DNA of 33,771 nt from contig MNCI01004419.1 of the NCBI GenBank assembly GCA_015680685.1, positions 8,123 to 41,893 on the forward strand, written 5' to 3'. Positions 1-11,497 of this stretch are shown here, piece after piece. Under the pieces are notes generated by a model. It saw only the letters and a list, made by a program, of their open reading frames with translations. It ran no database searches and was not told the origin of the DNA. The position numbers and the translations under genes are program-made. Within the stretch, counting starts at the first letter, position 1, and every line of letters begins with the position of its first letter. The stretch comes from Gnetum montanum. Its lineage: Eukaryota; Streptophyta; Gnetopsida; Gnetales; Gnetaceae.

Positions 1-459
1 CTTGGCTAGCCGTACACGTTTGTCAACGCTCGTAACCAAGTCGTACTCATGTCGTGTTATTAGGAAAGCAATAAATAACATTAATTAAACCTATCCATGC
101 ACTGCAAGGTTTATCCACAAAGCTCATCTTTATTGGCGTACACAACTTGCGTTCAGGTACAAAGCTGCTCGAATAAAGAACCGTTTACTTGGGGGACTCC
201 TACTGTGGGCACATGGAAAATATTCTATCTCTGGGGTGATCAATCTACCAGAGCTTCGCTACTTTATGCCTATGATTACCAATGAGGGGAGTGCCACCTC
301 TTATTTATAGATTTGGCGGTGGACCGCGATATCGCATACGCAATATTGCAGGGAACGATGCGATATCGTGTACCCGATATCACATGGGATGTGATAGCAC
401 GGCGGACGTGATATCGCATATGCGATATCGCGGCCTGTGCAATTCACATTTCATCATCA
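1..459 (-). mobile_element. LTR A1, partial (minus orientation)
   Basis: From about 97 to 440 this segment matches 6,970-7,283 in the same orientation, including the stretch around ACTCCTACTGTGGGCACATG and the cluster of GATATC palindromes. On the minus strand a TATA box (CTATAAATAA, 301-310) lies just downstream of the palindromes, so these sit in U3 and transcription would run leftwards. The minus-strand LTR start is probably TGATGA at 451-459, as in the second copy. No polypurine tract lies outside that end, so this is a 5' LTR of an element running out of the window, or a solo LTR. The left end is outside the window. Confidence 0.55.
326..431. repeat. GATATC palindrome cluster in U3 of LTR A1
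   Basis: GATATC occurs five times in about 100 bp (328, 362, 376, 410, 424). Twice it is extended to the perfect 10-bp palindrome GCGATATCGC (326-335 and 422-431). The same motif marks the other A-type LTR copies near 7,201-7,271 and 2,905-2,969. Confidence 0.8.
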
Positions 460-968
460 ACATTATTAGAGGTGGAATCATGACAAACCAAAAAGCAAGA
501 CAAAACACCCTTAGATAATCAAAAAGAAGGGTTGAAGAGGATAATAATACGTATCAATGTAACCTTTGCCTATATGATCACCTCAAAGGTCAATGCCTAA
601 TCTTATTACATTTACATGAGCATTGAAGAGGAATGTTACATCTAGAGTTCATACAAAAATACTCTATTCAATCACAGTGACAAAAAACCCAATTGTGGGG
701 GAAGTCACCCTCAAACTGGTCACATCCTTCATATCATCTGAACCCAAGCACTTATCAGGTTCAGCATCCTATTTCCCCAAATGGGTCAACATCCTCTATC
801 TCACCACATCGTTATCATTCTCCTAAGTACTATTAGCCCATATCTTCTCCAAAAAAATTACCCCCTCATATGCCTTACACTTCTCCTCAAACTTAATATT
901 CTCATCCTTCACCTCCTTCTACATTGCCACTAGTTGTGTTAGAAGGATTTGCACCATAGCATCGACCC
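460..968. other. No supported gene
   Basis: No recognisable domain. A short minus-strand stretch near 860-950 reads as charged, coiled-coil-like residues, but it is too short and broken to call. It is probably internal sequence of a decayed element. Confidence 0.4.
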
Positions 969-1532
969 ATGAATGTTACTTGTGCTGCTACTATCAGCTG
1001 TAGTGAGAATCCTTCACAACCTCAAAGGCATCCCTTCTTTAGGCATGACCATAGAAAGGGATAGCACAATTCCAAGACCACTGCATCCTCCAACTCAGCA
1101 CAAGTTCAACACTGTGGTGCATCTTTCTCCTCAAAACCAACGCCTCCTATTACCTTAGCAAGGTCACCAATCAACACTCCAACAACCATACGGCCCAATG
1201 AATATAACCATGTAGGGAGACATATTGATCCTTGCATATCATCTTAAGGTCACAGGTGTTGTAGTGGGTCAACTTCTTATCATAGGACTCCATCTTATAA
1301 TTTGCCCCACTATGCTCACTTTAATCCAGTGTGTGAACCCCAATTTGGGTATATTCCAACCACCATACCAAAGGACACCTAGTGGTTTGGATATGACCAG
1401 ACTCTAATGTTCCCAAAATGCATGGATCCACATTTTCCATTTATTAATTCTAGCCATGCTCAAAAGTTTAGTTATGGTGGATATCCTCCATTCTAACAAG
1501 TAGAATTAGTGAATTTTTTTCCTTTTCTTTGA
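969..1532 (+). pseudogene. Decayed coding remnant, unknown protein
   Basis: One frame runs from ATG 969 to TGA 1530-1532 (187 codons). It is interrupted only by four stops, at 1062 (TAG), 1245 (TAA), 1380 (TAG) and 1494 (TAA), each one C-to-T change from a glutamine codon. The encoded residues are rich in Pro, Ser, Thr, His, Tyr and Phe and look like the low-complexity part of a transposon capsid or accessory protein. I do not recognise a domain. No frameshift is needed, which is the main reason to think it was once coding. Confidence 0.35.
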
Positions 1533-2880
1533 TTTTACAATTTTTTTTTGTTTTCTAGTATTTCATTTCCAATTTGTTATTCTATCTTTGTTAGGGTAAT
1601 CTCATCTATGTATAAAAAACTCATGTAACTCACTGGTTGAGGTGTTGTTCTATGCTATCAAGTCTTAGGCGAATAATTATTTGGACAGTGAGCCCACCAC
1701 ATCCACCCATCCATTCTAATTAATAAGAGGTTCTATCTTGGGTATGATGATATTCTTGACATCATTAAAAATTAAAGTAATATTGTGCTCATTAGGCCTA
1801 GAGTCAAGAATGATGGACTAAGAAGGAATGACCAAAGTGTGACATCAAGGGGACTTGTGTATTCTTTTACCATGTGGCTTGGTTGTACTAAGATATTTGA
1901 AGATCTAACAAAAAATGGGAGTAAGAGTAATAAAGACACTCAATCAAGAAACTCAATGTTGTTCTGGGGATCCCACTGGAAAGACATGCATCCATGCTTA
2001 AAGGTTGGTAGCTTTTCCATTTCATCATTGGAAAGGAAAAAGTGCCAAAGTGGCTAGAAAAAGAAACCAAGACTAAAATGAAAAAAAAAATAATGAACAA
2101 CACATGAAAAGATAAAAAGAAAAAAAATGTGTGTGTGTGTGCCATAGATTCCAAATCACTCCTCCCTTGGAGAAAATGCCAAGTGATCATATGCCTTGCT
2201 ATCATGGTGCTCTTATGATTGTCCCTCATTGGATGAAACAATGTAATTTCATTGATCGGAGGAATGGACTTGGTCTTTATTTTGAAGAAATGGGCTAATG
2301 ACACATTAATCATGCCCTACACTCAAGATTCATTGTGCCCTAGGTCAGTTACCTTACATCCCAATCTCTACAATCCCTTCTATAATTCATCTCATCTCAC
2401 TACCCAAGAATTTTTGACTTGTGACTTGTGTCACATAGAATTCATACCTCATTACATTGGTATCTACATGTGTGTGTTTTGTGGAATTGGTGTGGATTAC
2501 ATTTCATCCTTTTAGTGCCTACAAACATTTTTAGGATTGTTATGTAAGGGCATCATAGGTAGGAACTTGCTTTGTGGAGGACCCACCTGCGTAACCTTTG
2601 AAATTTACACTCATTACACATCACCCTCACATCATTTTATATCCTCCGAGCACTGCATTGTCACCATTATTCTTTTCTTTATCATCCTTCCAATTCACAT
2701 GTTCCTATGCACCAAAACATGTCCTTTTTCTTCATCTTACTCATGCATTTTATTGCTAGATTCTATTCTATTATACTTTTGGTGCCTTTTGATCTATTTA
2801 ATATTACCCTGGACCTCCAAAATTGACATCAAATCCTTCATTTTTGGCCTTCGAAATTCAAAATTTCATCAATTTTTCTG
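1533..2880. other. AT-rich stretch without recognisable genes
   Basis: It contains poly-T and poly-A runs (1,507-1,545; 2,078-2,128), a short TG microsatellite (2,129-2,140) and short ORFs in both orientations, none resembling a known domain. It may include the start of the plus-oriented LTR fragment that follows, but I cannot place an edge. Confidence 0.5.
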
Positions 2881-2899
2881 AGTACCCTATTTTCAATTA

Positions 2900-2994
2900 T
2901 CTACGATATCGAGTACCCAATATTGGGTCTCATGCAATATCAAGTCTACACTATCGGGGACACGATATCGTGTCCATGAAAACTATATATATGG

Positions 2995-3034
<40 letters not shown>

Positions 3035-3060
3035 NCATGTGAGGGGAGTTGTTCAAATTT
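2900..3060 (+). mobile_element. A-type LTR fragment in plus orientation
   Basis: GATATC palindromes (2,905 and 2,964) and related GATATT/CAATAT words recur here as in LTRs A1 and A2. Here the TATA-like box (CTATATATATGG, about 2,983-2,994) lies to the right of the palindromes, so the orientation is plus. The downstream part is interrupted by a poly-C run and an N. If this is a 5' LTR, the pseudogene starting at 3,494 lies about 500 bp downstream of its predicted transcription start. The edges are not defined. Confidence 0.35.
2997..3035. other. Poly-C run ending in an ambiguous base
   Basis: Thirty-eight consecutive C residues are followed by N at 3,035. This is more likely an unresolved homopolymer or gap join than biology. 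Sequence continuity across it should not be assumed. Confidence 0.8.
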
Positions 3061-3493
3061 TCTTCCACGAATTTGCTAGCTTGCACACCTATCGTTCAAA
3101 CAACCATAACTTGCTTGTTAACACTCCAATTCCCATTTCGATTGAACTTGTCAAAACCTGAAGTATTCAACTTAGTCATGGGTGAAGGGTATGCTCCAAG
3201 TTGTGCATAACATTTTTGAAATTCATCATGACCCTAAGGATATCATAAAGGGTAAATGACCATAAAAATGATTAAAAATGTTGCCAAAATCAATTTTATC
3301 TCTTCACCCACACCATGAGAATTACATTTTGGAGCCACCTAATCAAATTGGGCCCAATATCAAAACTTTTAGGGGACATTTTCCTAACTCTAGATCACAC
3401 TAAATAAGAAACGAATTTATTAAAGGTAAGAAGTAAGGTATAAATAAAATTTTCTGAGAAACCTTACTAATGGTTAGCCTCGTGTGATTGTAG
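3036..3493 (+). other. Putative leader between LTR fragment and pseudogene
   Basis: No gene or domain seen. If the 2,900-3,060 fragment is a plus-strand promoter, this would be R/U5 and leader. I see no convincing primer-binding site. Confidence 0.3.
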
Positions 3494-6159
3494 ATGGTCC
3501 CTAAACGTGAAAAACAAAGAGGACCCTCTCAAGGTGTGTCCAAATAACCAAGAAGAGGTAGAGGCCAAGTGTCTCCTAAGGAACATACAGAACAAGAGGC
3601 ATAATCATTCAGCATCCATCAAGAGCCTCATGTTACTTTGCAATCAGGATAGGCTGAAGGAGGAGTTGTTGAAGTACCTAAATAGGGACAACATCTCATG
3701 TTGTCCCTAGAATGTGTTCAGGTGATTCCTGAAAGGTCCACGTTAGCAACCATGATTGTGCAATGCAACTTTGGATCTTTCATTGAGTTCACTCCTAAGG
3801 TAGTTAGGGACCAACTCAAAGGATCCCCATTATGGCCTATCCTCTCTAAAAGTGGTGCCTAGTACCTAGGAGAGATGTGCCAATTTTGGCACAATAAAGA
3901 AGAAGGTACCATAGTTGATATTGGTGGTGTTTCTATAGATTTCTCTACCAAAGCCATTTCAGAAGTGTTAAATCTTCCGAATATAGGGCCAAAGGTTGCT
4001 CACCTACCCACTCACTTTAATGCTAAAAATAAAATCTCCATGTATGCGGCTAGAGGAAGTGTGATATTGATGGCCAAGGTTAATGCTAACCTACCCCATC
4101 TATATCTAATAGAGATTTTAAGGCAGTTTGAGGAGCTCAAGATAGGGAAGTTCACATTGCCCTTCCCCTATCTCATCAAGAAGCTATGCTGATGTGTTGG
4201 AATTCTAGGGTATACCAATGATGTCCCCAAAAGGGTCCAAAATGCTTCATTTGCTAAATTGCTAAAGCCACCAAGCCCAAGGAAAAGTGCTGGTGAGACA
4301 CTAGAGTTGGAACAAGAATAGATGGTGGGGCCCACTACAACTAAAATTGTAGGGTCTAGACAATCTCCAAGCATAAGGCCTAGTTGACAACAGGAAGTAG
4401 GGCCCAACATAGGCTAGCAAGACCAACTTCCACCACCACCACAAGACTATCGATTATCAATGAGCCATTTGAGGGTCATTGCTAAGATAGTCACTTGGGA
4501 AAGTTGTGATGAGACCAACCTCTTCTAGGTCATAGATGATACCGTAAAAACCATGGTGTCCATCGATCGCACATGAGGCAAAGTGTCGATTCAAATAGGA
4601 GGGAAGTCATACTAGTCACAACAGATCTTAGGAAATGCTGCATCCTTTCAAGTGCAATTAGAGACTGGTGAAGGGGCCATAGTAGTAGTCATGCAGAACT
4701 AAGATGCAGCAGGAGCCATAGAAGTGATCATGGACCACATAAAAAATCATTCAATGTCCCTTTTGTGCCACTTGCAGATCTTACAGGAGCACGCGATGCT
4801 CAAACTTTGGCTGGTCCCCCGATGACTTCTATGGAGCATGAGGATGTTCTTGATTGGTTGCTACAGATAGGACAAGTGATGACATTCCTATTTGACATCC
4901 CTTAAGATGTCACAGCAACTTAGTCAGACCTCATCTCCACCAAAGGAAAGCTGGTCATGGCAAAGATCAGGGTTGAGCATGTAGAGGCAGAGTTGGAATG
5001 ACTCCAAGAGAGGCTTGTCATCCTACAAGTTGCACAATAGGACCCATCTCAATTCATCCCCACAAACTAGTTAGAGTCCTTCAGGACAGAGCAACTTAAT
5101 AAATTGTTGGCAGATAATAAAAGAGTGGTGAAGGAGAAAGAGAAGGCCAATTAGGCTGCTTCCAAGGCACAAGCTCAAACTTATGCACATGCCAAAGCAC
5201 TCAAGGCCTTGCAAGAGTAGAATAAATAGCTTGCTGCAGACAATATACGGTTGACCATCGTGGAAAAATAAAAGAATGTTCTTGAAGAAAATTTTTAGCA
5301 ATTACGAGAATAATTAGTTAGGATCAACTAGGACATAAATCGCTTGGCCAGAGAAAATTGAACCATTTTAATGGAGGAGGTGCATGCAATCCATCAAAAG
5401 ATAGTCATTGAAATAAGCACATGGCAAAATGAGGCCAAGAGACATGAGAAACTAAAGGAAAAATTTAGGGACTAGGTGGAGATGTACAAGAAAACAATTG
5501 AAAAGGAAATCCATATGGCCAAAGCCCACATCAACACTCTCAGTGCTCAAAACATTGATTGGTGGGCCATAATGGATACCTATGCATTTGCCCACCAAGT
5601 AGAGCTCAAAGAATAGGACTTGTAGATACAAGATCTTATAGAGTACATGGAATTGGCAAACTAGTGGTATGCCAACTTAGCCATCTTAATAGCAGGACAC
5701 CCAAGAACAGAGCTAGAGAAGCAGGTAGCTACCACATATGCAAAATATGAAATAGAATTTGCTAAGCACAAAAAGTTGCTATAGAAACTAGAAGTGAAAA
5801 ATTCTAAGTTAGAGGTGGTCAAGGCTAGCTACTAGGGATAAAAATATGTCACAGTAAACTTGGCTTGATGTCTCACAAACTATCAAGAATACAAGGACAA
5901 AGCCAGAGCCTATGAGGAGGAATGACTACTATTTGCGGCCTGGTATGTCAAGGTAAATCAAATATTCCTACAATTGCCATGTCCATGGGAGGTGCCAACT
6001 TCATCAAACATTAGAGCATTAGCATGGATGACACAGGACCCCCAAATTGAAGAGGAAAAGCTCCAAGCACTCCTTCAAAGCCATCAAATTCCAAAACCTG
6101 GAGCACAAGATAAGGGGAAGCGACCCATGGAGAAACCACTGCCACTCATCATTATGTAA
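3494..6159 (+). pseudogene. Plant-transposon-domain / coiled-coil protein, pseudogene
   Basis: A frame of about 888 codons begins at ATG 3,494 (basic N-terminus) and ends at TAA 6,157-6,159, with one net frameshift near 4,740-4,850. By hand count it holds about 35 in-frame stops (21 TAG, 7 TAA, 7 TGA), nearly all one C-to-T step from Gln or Arg codons. Codons at about 3,750-4,220 resemble the putative plant transposon protein family (the PF20167 type): a conserved FW patch, a hydrophobic LNLP-like motif (about 3,970-3,984), and the closing LPFPYLIKKLC at about 4,156-4,189. Codons from about 4,900 to 6,000 are rich in Lys, Glu, Gln and Ala, typical of a long coiled coil. The end is basic and Pro-rich. 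It shares its domain order with the spliced gene at 20,874-25,349 but lacks the HAD-like exon and visible introns. Function is unknown, and the family call is from pattern memory only. Confidence 0.55.
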
Positions 6160-6645
6160 ATGGAAAATTTATAGCAGAAAGAAAGCACACATTTCCAAGG
6201 AAAAAAAAAGAGATTCAATCCAATTCTCATACACACTCAAATAAAGAAATCATACTTACACAAGGATGATGATCAAGGCACATGGTTAAGTATCTATATC
6301 TCTCTACTCTTTTCTTGCAATTTACCTCTCACTCCCTAACTCTCTTTCTCTCCATAGACTCTATTAACATAATTGAAGGCCTAAAAGGTCTATTTATACC
6401 TTCATCACTATCTCTTTATCTCCCCCTTATTAATTTCAAAATTTAAATATTTAAAAATTCATAAGTGATGAGTGGTGAGGTACCCCTACACTCAACCATA
6501 TGAATATGAGTGTCTCACGTGCAATCTGGTCAAAATCCAAGGACTAAGTGCTTACACACCTTATGGAACACTTAAGGTTAATCAATCATTGTCTTCCTAG
6601 ACTTACTTGTATTGTCACAGTTGTATGGTTAAGTAAGTCTAAGGT
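6160..6645 (-). mobile_element. Possible short solo LTR (unrelated family)
   Basis: A minus-strand TATA box (GGTATAAATAG, 6,390-6,400) is followed, in that orientation, by pyrimidine/purine-rich leader-like sequence towards 6,160. A near-perfect inverted repeat (AGACTTACTT / AAGTAAGTCT, about 6,598-6,641) lies at the upstream end. It looks like a short LTR inserted after the pseudogene. I could not confirm ends or a target-site duplication. Confidence 0.3.
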
Positions 6646-6649
6646 ATAT

Positions 6650-7283
6650 AATTTTTATGTCTTTTATCCTTTTATTGCCTATGCTAAGAGAGGAAGGGGT
6701 GAAGTGACTAAGTAACTAACTTTCACTAACTAAGATTTAATTGTCCTAGCAGCAGTATCCGTTCCCACTTTCCGTACACACCCTAAACCAGTGCAATGCT
6801 ATTGGGATTACCAAATGCTATTCGTTACTGGGTTACCAAGCGTAGCACACGTGCTTGAAGCGGTTGTACTGAATGCACTTAACTAGGAGAGTTGAGGGTA
6901 GAGAGAGATTAATTATCTAAGAAAGTATTTAAGAATTTAACATTAACTAAATCCTAATTATCTTAGTCCATGCACTACAAGGTTTATTAGAAAGTTCATC
7001 TTTATTTCTGTACACAAATGTGTGCTCAGGTACAATTTGCTCGAATAAAGATCCATTCACTTTTAGACTCCTACTGTGGGCACATGGAAATTATTCTATC
7101 TCCGGAATGGTAAAACTACCAGATTTTAGTTAAGGGTCTAGATCTAGATGATCTTACAAGGGAAAGCTGCCTCTTATTTATAGAACTAGCGACGGGCTGC
7201 GATATCATGTACGCAATATTGCAGGGGCCAACACGATATTGCATATGCGATATCACGACCCATGCGATATCGCGGCTCATCAT
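6650..7283 (-). mobile_element. LTR A2 (3' LTR, minus orientation)
   Basis: The 6,970-7,283 part aligns with LTR A1, including the GGGCACATGG block, the minus-strand TATA box (CTATAAATAAGAG, 7,171-7,183) and the GATATC palindromes (7,201, 7,249, 7,266). The minus-strand start is TGATGA (7,278-7,283). Immediately outside, the minus strand reads CATGGGGGTA, a plausible polypurine tract. Further out it reads GGAACTCGAGGATGAG, a pattern familiar from the end of pol in plant Ty3/gypsy elements. This LTR is therefore probably the 3' LTR of an element whose body lay to the right. The left edge is approximate. Confidence 0.6.
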
Positions 7284-9711
7284 ACCCCCATGACTAAATG
7301 AAAACTCATCCTCGAGTTCCTTACAAAATATTAGGAAGGTATGGGATTATTGACTTGAATGACACTAATGGTAGATGGGGTGATGTGTGAATGGATCATC
7401 ATTACAATACATGGAAAAATTTAGTGTTCATGACAACAAGAGTGAACACTATACATATTTGACATCTAGCCTTATTTGGCAGCTAAGAGAGAAGAGAGAA
7501 GAGAGAAGAGAGAAGAGAGAGAGAAAAGAAGAAGTCTACTATTTCCAATGCTAAGATTGTGCCTTTCATTGTCTATCCATAACCACACCACCAAACTTGT
7601 TCCTTGCATAATTGCTTCAGCGCTAGTCCATTCCAAGTATTTCTTCCAAATCCAATTTTTTGTTGTATGATTGCCATCTACACACACAACATAGTCTAAT
7701 ATTAGAAAGGGTAAATGAATCACAACGCATTTAATACCTTGCCTCAGTGTAAGGTTCATTGGTTGAGTTGTGATACGAATAATGCAGATTTGGAGATATA
7801 ATACTGGTGGCTCCCTAAGGTGTAGGGGTTAAGAGAAAAATTTAAAAAATTGGACTAAGACCCCCATGACTGAGAGCAAACCTTCGGTAGTGATAGAATG
7901 GAAAAAGATAAGGAATAAGAAAGATGGAGAAAAAGAAACAACAACCACGCCAATAAAATGGATGTTAAAGATGGAGATGAACAAAATAGATGGTGATTGT
8001 AGAAATGTTTAAAGGAAAGAAATTAACAGATGCACCAAATAGGAATGCCAATGGGTCCTCCCGAAAGTAGGCTCATGCCCTTAGTACCCTAACAATCCCA
8101 CATTCAAAGAGTCTATAGGCTCTAGGAATGTCATTTGAAGACAAGAGTTAAAGTCTTAACCACAAGAGTTTACCAAAAAGAAAACAATGCATCAACCAAA
8201 ATATAGACTACTGATACAATTGTAAATAAGGTGATAAATGGGAAAAGAAGGATGAAAATAAGAGAATGGAATGGAATCTCAAGAACAAAGTGGTGTACAA
8301 ACCCTTGTATATTAATGGTTAATGTGACTTAGTACATCTCATTCCAAATCCATTCTCAAACAAACCACATCTAGTGACTTCGTATTAATACATTTGGCCA
8401 ATCCATCCACCCAAAGTAACAAGAATGCTTTCACCACAAAGCCACCACCATTCTGACGAAATGAAAGAGGAGAAAGCAGGAAGCGAGAAGGGCCTTAGTT
8501 AGAGGGAACATGTTTATTTTAGTTCCATAGCCTGTGCTTGTAGCCCAAATGATTATTTCTTCTAAGGGGTGTGTTTTGAATTCTCACTATTTTTATTTTT
8601 ATTTTTTTGCATGAGAACCACACTATGCAAAGACTTATTATTTTTATTTTCTCAACTTTCCAATAATGGGGCAATGTCGAAATGGTAAGATAACTCAAGA
8701 AGAAAACATCCAAGCACCTAAGAGAATGGCTAGCACAAGTGCATCAAATCACCTTGAAGTCACACCCTTTTTGATCCTTGAGTCCTTCCTTAGTTTAAGA
8801 AATTCCTAGTCACCAATTCATTGATAGTTCTTATTATTGAGAAAGGGACTGTATAATTCCAAGCCAAGAGAGACCATAGAATTTTATGGATGTGTGGATG
8901 ATGTGGACTCATTACCTGTTATATCAATAGAGCCATACCTTAGTATCAACATCATAACTTAAGGGTAAAAACCAAACATTGGCAATCAATGGAATACAGT
9001 TCATACCACCATCAAAGCACTTATTAAGTGACGAATCAAACAAATTAATCAAACACACAAAGAAATGAAAAATTATAAACGATGTTGTAAAAAAAACCAA
9101 GAAAAGTTAAAGAAATTTGTAAAAAAATAATGTGTAAAAAAAGTATGTAAAAAAAAATTTAAAAAGAACTGAGGGCCTCAAATGGTTAGCATAGGTCACC
9201 ATATCCCCCATGATTGAGTTGGAAGGAAGAGATCTGAAATAATGAGTGAGGTCATCCTCTTTCAAATGTGCTATGTGCATAGACCATTCTAGGTTCATCA
9301 TAAGGGTTGGTCGGTTGCGCACAAACTAGTATTCTCCTATCGGAGTACTCATTTGGATTTTCTAAGAGTTTCCAACTTCCCTCGATTGGTGGTTTCAGAT
9401 TAAGGGTTGGAAGTTGGTGACACTCTTGCTCTAGTGCATCTATGCTTTCTTCATAGGTGCAAGTTGGTCCCCCAGTTAGTTCCATGTATATTGGTGGGTT
9501 GCTCTCTTGATTAGCTATCAACCATTGGGTTTTCTCTTATTGTGTGGTTGCTACATATAGGCACTTTTGTATGTTAACTTCCTAGGCACACCGGTTGCAT
9601 GCAAGAGATGTTGAATGCTCCTGTATGCTATCACCCTTTATATCACTGTATATGATGCATGGAACCTTCTTCTTCTCGATCTTTCCATAAGTATTTTATT
9701 TAGATATTTCT
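7284..9711 (-). other. Decayed element interior, no recognisable domains
   Basis: By position this should be the 3' interior of the minus-strand element ending in LTR A2. I could not recognise integrase, reverse transcriptase or a chromodomain in any frame. It holds a GAGAGAA-type purine microsatellite (about 7,484-7,530) and an A-rich low-complexity tract (9,060-9,170). The remainder is unassigned. Confidence 0.4.
9107..9521 (-). pseudogene. Weak coding-like segment, unknown
   Basis: A minus-strand frame at 9,252-9,521 reads as a balanced, charged polypeptide with no low complexity (a run containing ELTGGPTCTYEESIDALEQE). It continues in a second frame to about 9,200 after an apparent frameshift. 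I recognise no domain. It may be a fragment of an element ORF or a captured exon. Confidence 0.2.
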
Positions 9712-9943
9712 TGAAACACCCTAAATTTTTAGGGCATCCTTGCTTCACCAGGTATTTGCAATTTAGGCAGTGCCATGTCACTTCGGCAAGAAGTGGATGT
9801 TTCAAGTTTAGGCTATATAGTTTTGCAAATTTTCTAGCTGGGTAATTCGTCTAACTGACAGCCTACTCAGAAAAAATGTGGAGAGTTGTTGGTGATGTTC
9901 AAAATGCACAAAAAAGATTGGAAAGTTTTCTAGTCAAGGAGTT

Positions 9944-10620
9944 TGCTATGCTACGCTACGCTATATAGCATAGCAGGCTTCAGGAGACAATTGTTCAAAT
10001 AGTTAACCGTAAATTGTTGCAAGACAAGATGCTATGCTATGCCACACTACGCAGTGTAGTACAATGTAGCGAGAGCAAGACAGGAAGGCTCAGCTTACTT
10101 GGTGATTTTCAATTACACTAAGTTTGCGCCTCTAGCCTTTGAAAATAGTTTCTTTGCTTGACTCCAAGTTCTTCAGCAATGGCTCCTTCACCAGAAAGTA
10201 GAAAACTTAGCAAAACATAGGCCTTGTCAGTTGCTACACTATGCTACACTACGTAGTGTAGCATAGCATAACAACTCTGCGGGAATAACGAAAGGCATCT
10301 CAAAGGGTAGGATTAGCAAGTTCGCAGGATTCGTAGTGCAAATGGCAAAGTTTGCAGATCATCGATGTTTTTGCAACTAAGGCTAGCTGCTACACTATGC
10401 TATGCTACATAGCATAGCATAGCATAGAAAATATGCAATAAACAGTCAACGCGCTTCAAATATTTCCATCACATGCAGTAGGATACAATGCAAGTTTTTT
10501 CTTCGAACTGATGGCTATGCTATGCTACGTTGCATAGCATAGAATGACATAGAAATTTGCTATGCTATGCCCACATGCTATGATACAAAGCATGGCACAG
10601 TGTAGTAGATAGTTATGCCA
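9944..10620. repeat. TAGCATAGC hairpin array in U3 of LTR B
   Basis: Several inverted repeats are built from CTATGCTA/TAGCATAG and CTACACTAC words. The clearest are a perfect 28-bp palindrome at 10,239-10,266, 12-bp arms with a 4-nt loop at 10,395-10,422, and 11-bp arms with a 6-nt loop at 10,515-10,542. Weaker ones lie at 9,947-9,976, 10,031-10,070 and 10,559-10,600. The array ends about 210 bp upstream of the TATA box. Confidence 0.85.
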
Positions 10621-10830
10621 CATCAATGCACTTCACCTAATTGCACCATTGGCATACATCTCTAAGCTCTAACAATGCAATTATAGCGCTGGAGGCTCGT
10701 AATTACAGCATGGTAGGCTCGTCCAACAGACATGCATGTCCAACAGTCATGCACACCCATGTAGCTTAGATAGGTCAACACAGGCCTAGGACACGTGGCA
10801 TCCAAACTGCATCTTTCACATGTCCTTGAT

Positions 10831-10842
10831 CCTATAAATACC
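10831..10842 (+). promoter_or_regulatory. TATA box of LTR B
   Basis: CCTATAAATACC is shared exactly with LTR D (25,897-25,908) and followed in both by a similar sequence containing CTCAAAG. It marks the U3/R boundary region. Confidence 0.75.
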
Positions 10843-11455
10843 CCAATGAGCAACACTCAAAGAGTCGGCTAGTTGGTGAATTGGTTAGCAAGCAAGAAAA
10901 AAGTTAGCATTGTATTCCTAAGTATTGTAAACATCTTGTTTGATATTGTAAATAGTTAACACTATTTTTTGGCATTTTGTTCTGCTCTTTCCTGCTATCT
11001 TGATAGCATTTTGCATTGTTGGCTCCCGAGTCCATGTTCAAGCATACAGCTATCTTACTCTAAACGTCTTGGTTACTCTTGGGACCCCTACGCCCCTGAG
11101 TGCCATGCAACCAATTATATCCACCTTGACAGAGTGAAGTCACATTATTTATGTGGTACATTTTTCTAACTGCATTCTACTTCACATTCTTGCTTATCAT
11201 TGCATTTTACATCATTTTCTATCCTTTTTACTTTTAAAGATTATTATATGTTGTAAGTCCCGTTTTCAAATTATATATTTGCAAAAGGTTATATTAACAT
11301 TGATTAAGTTCCTATCTGATCGACTAGACTATTTAGGGTGTCCCATTTCCATTTTATCCAGCATGGCCCTTGCGTGGATCTAGGGTTAAGACTGTCACGA
11401 CCGACAACCTCTCGATGTTTTCCAGCCACCGACATTTTCGGTTGTAATAGTTTTC

Positions 11456-11474
11456 TGGTGCTAGAAGGAGGACC
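11456..11474 (+). other. Putative primer-binding site, element B
   Basis: TGGTGCTAGAAGGAGGACC follows the LTR directly. The matching position in D (26,578) reads TGGAGCTAGAAGGAGGGCC. Conservation and the leading TGG fit a tRNA 3' CCA primer. I could not assign the tRNA. Confidence 0.45.
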
Positions 11475-11497
11475 TTTTGGTGTCCTTTCTATGTTTC

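Larger units (their letters stand above)
9712..11444 (+). repeat. 5' LTR of element B
   Basis: It starts TGAAACA, the same terminus as LTR D (25,347) and, on the minus strand, LTRs C and E. No polypurine tract precedes it, consistent with a 5' LTR. U3 contains the TAGCATAGC hairpins, then CCTATAAATACC at 10,831-10,842. The R/U5 block at about 11,305-11,370 (TCTGATCGACTAGAC, then CCAGCATGGCCC) is conserved in D. The 3' edge is estimated from the primer-binding site at 11,456. Confidence 0.75.

Noticed and set aside
2997-3035. Poly-C tract as an i-motif or quadruplex regulator
   Set aside because: It ends in N and has no partner copies in the other A-type LTRs, so an assembly artefact is more likely.
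3494-6159. Reassignment of TAG/TAA to glutamine (ciliate-like code)
   Set aside because: CAG and CAA are still used beside them, TGA appears at Arg-like positions, frameshifts exist elsewhere, and the elements are plant-specific. Deamination explains the pattern better.
9944-10620. CRISPR-like array
   Set aside because: Repeats are irregular hairpin words without constant length, spacers or cas genes, and the sequence is a plant LTR.
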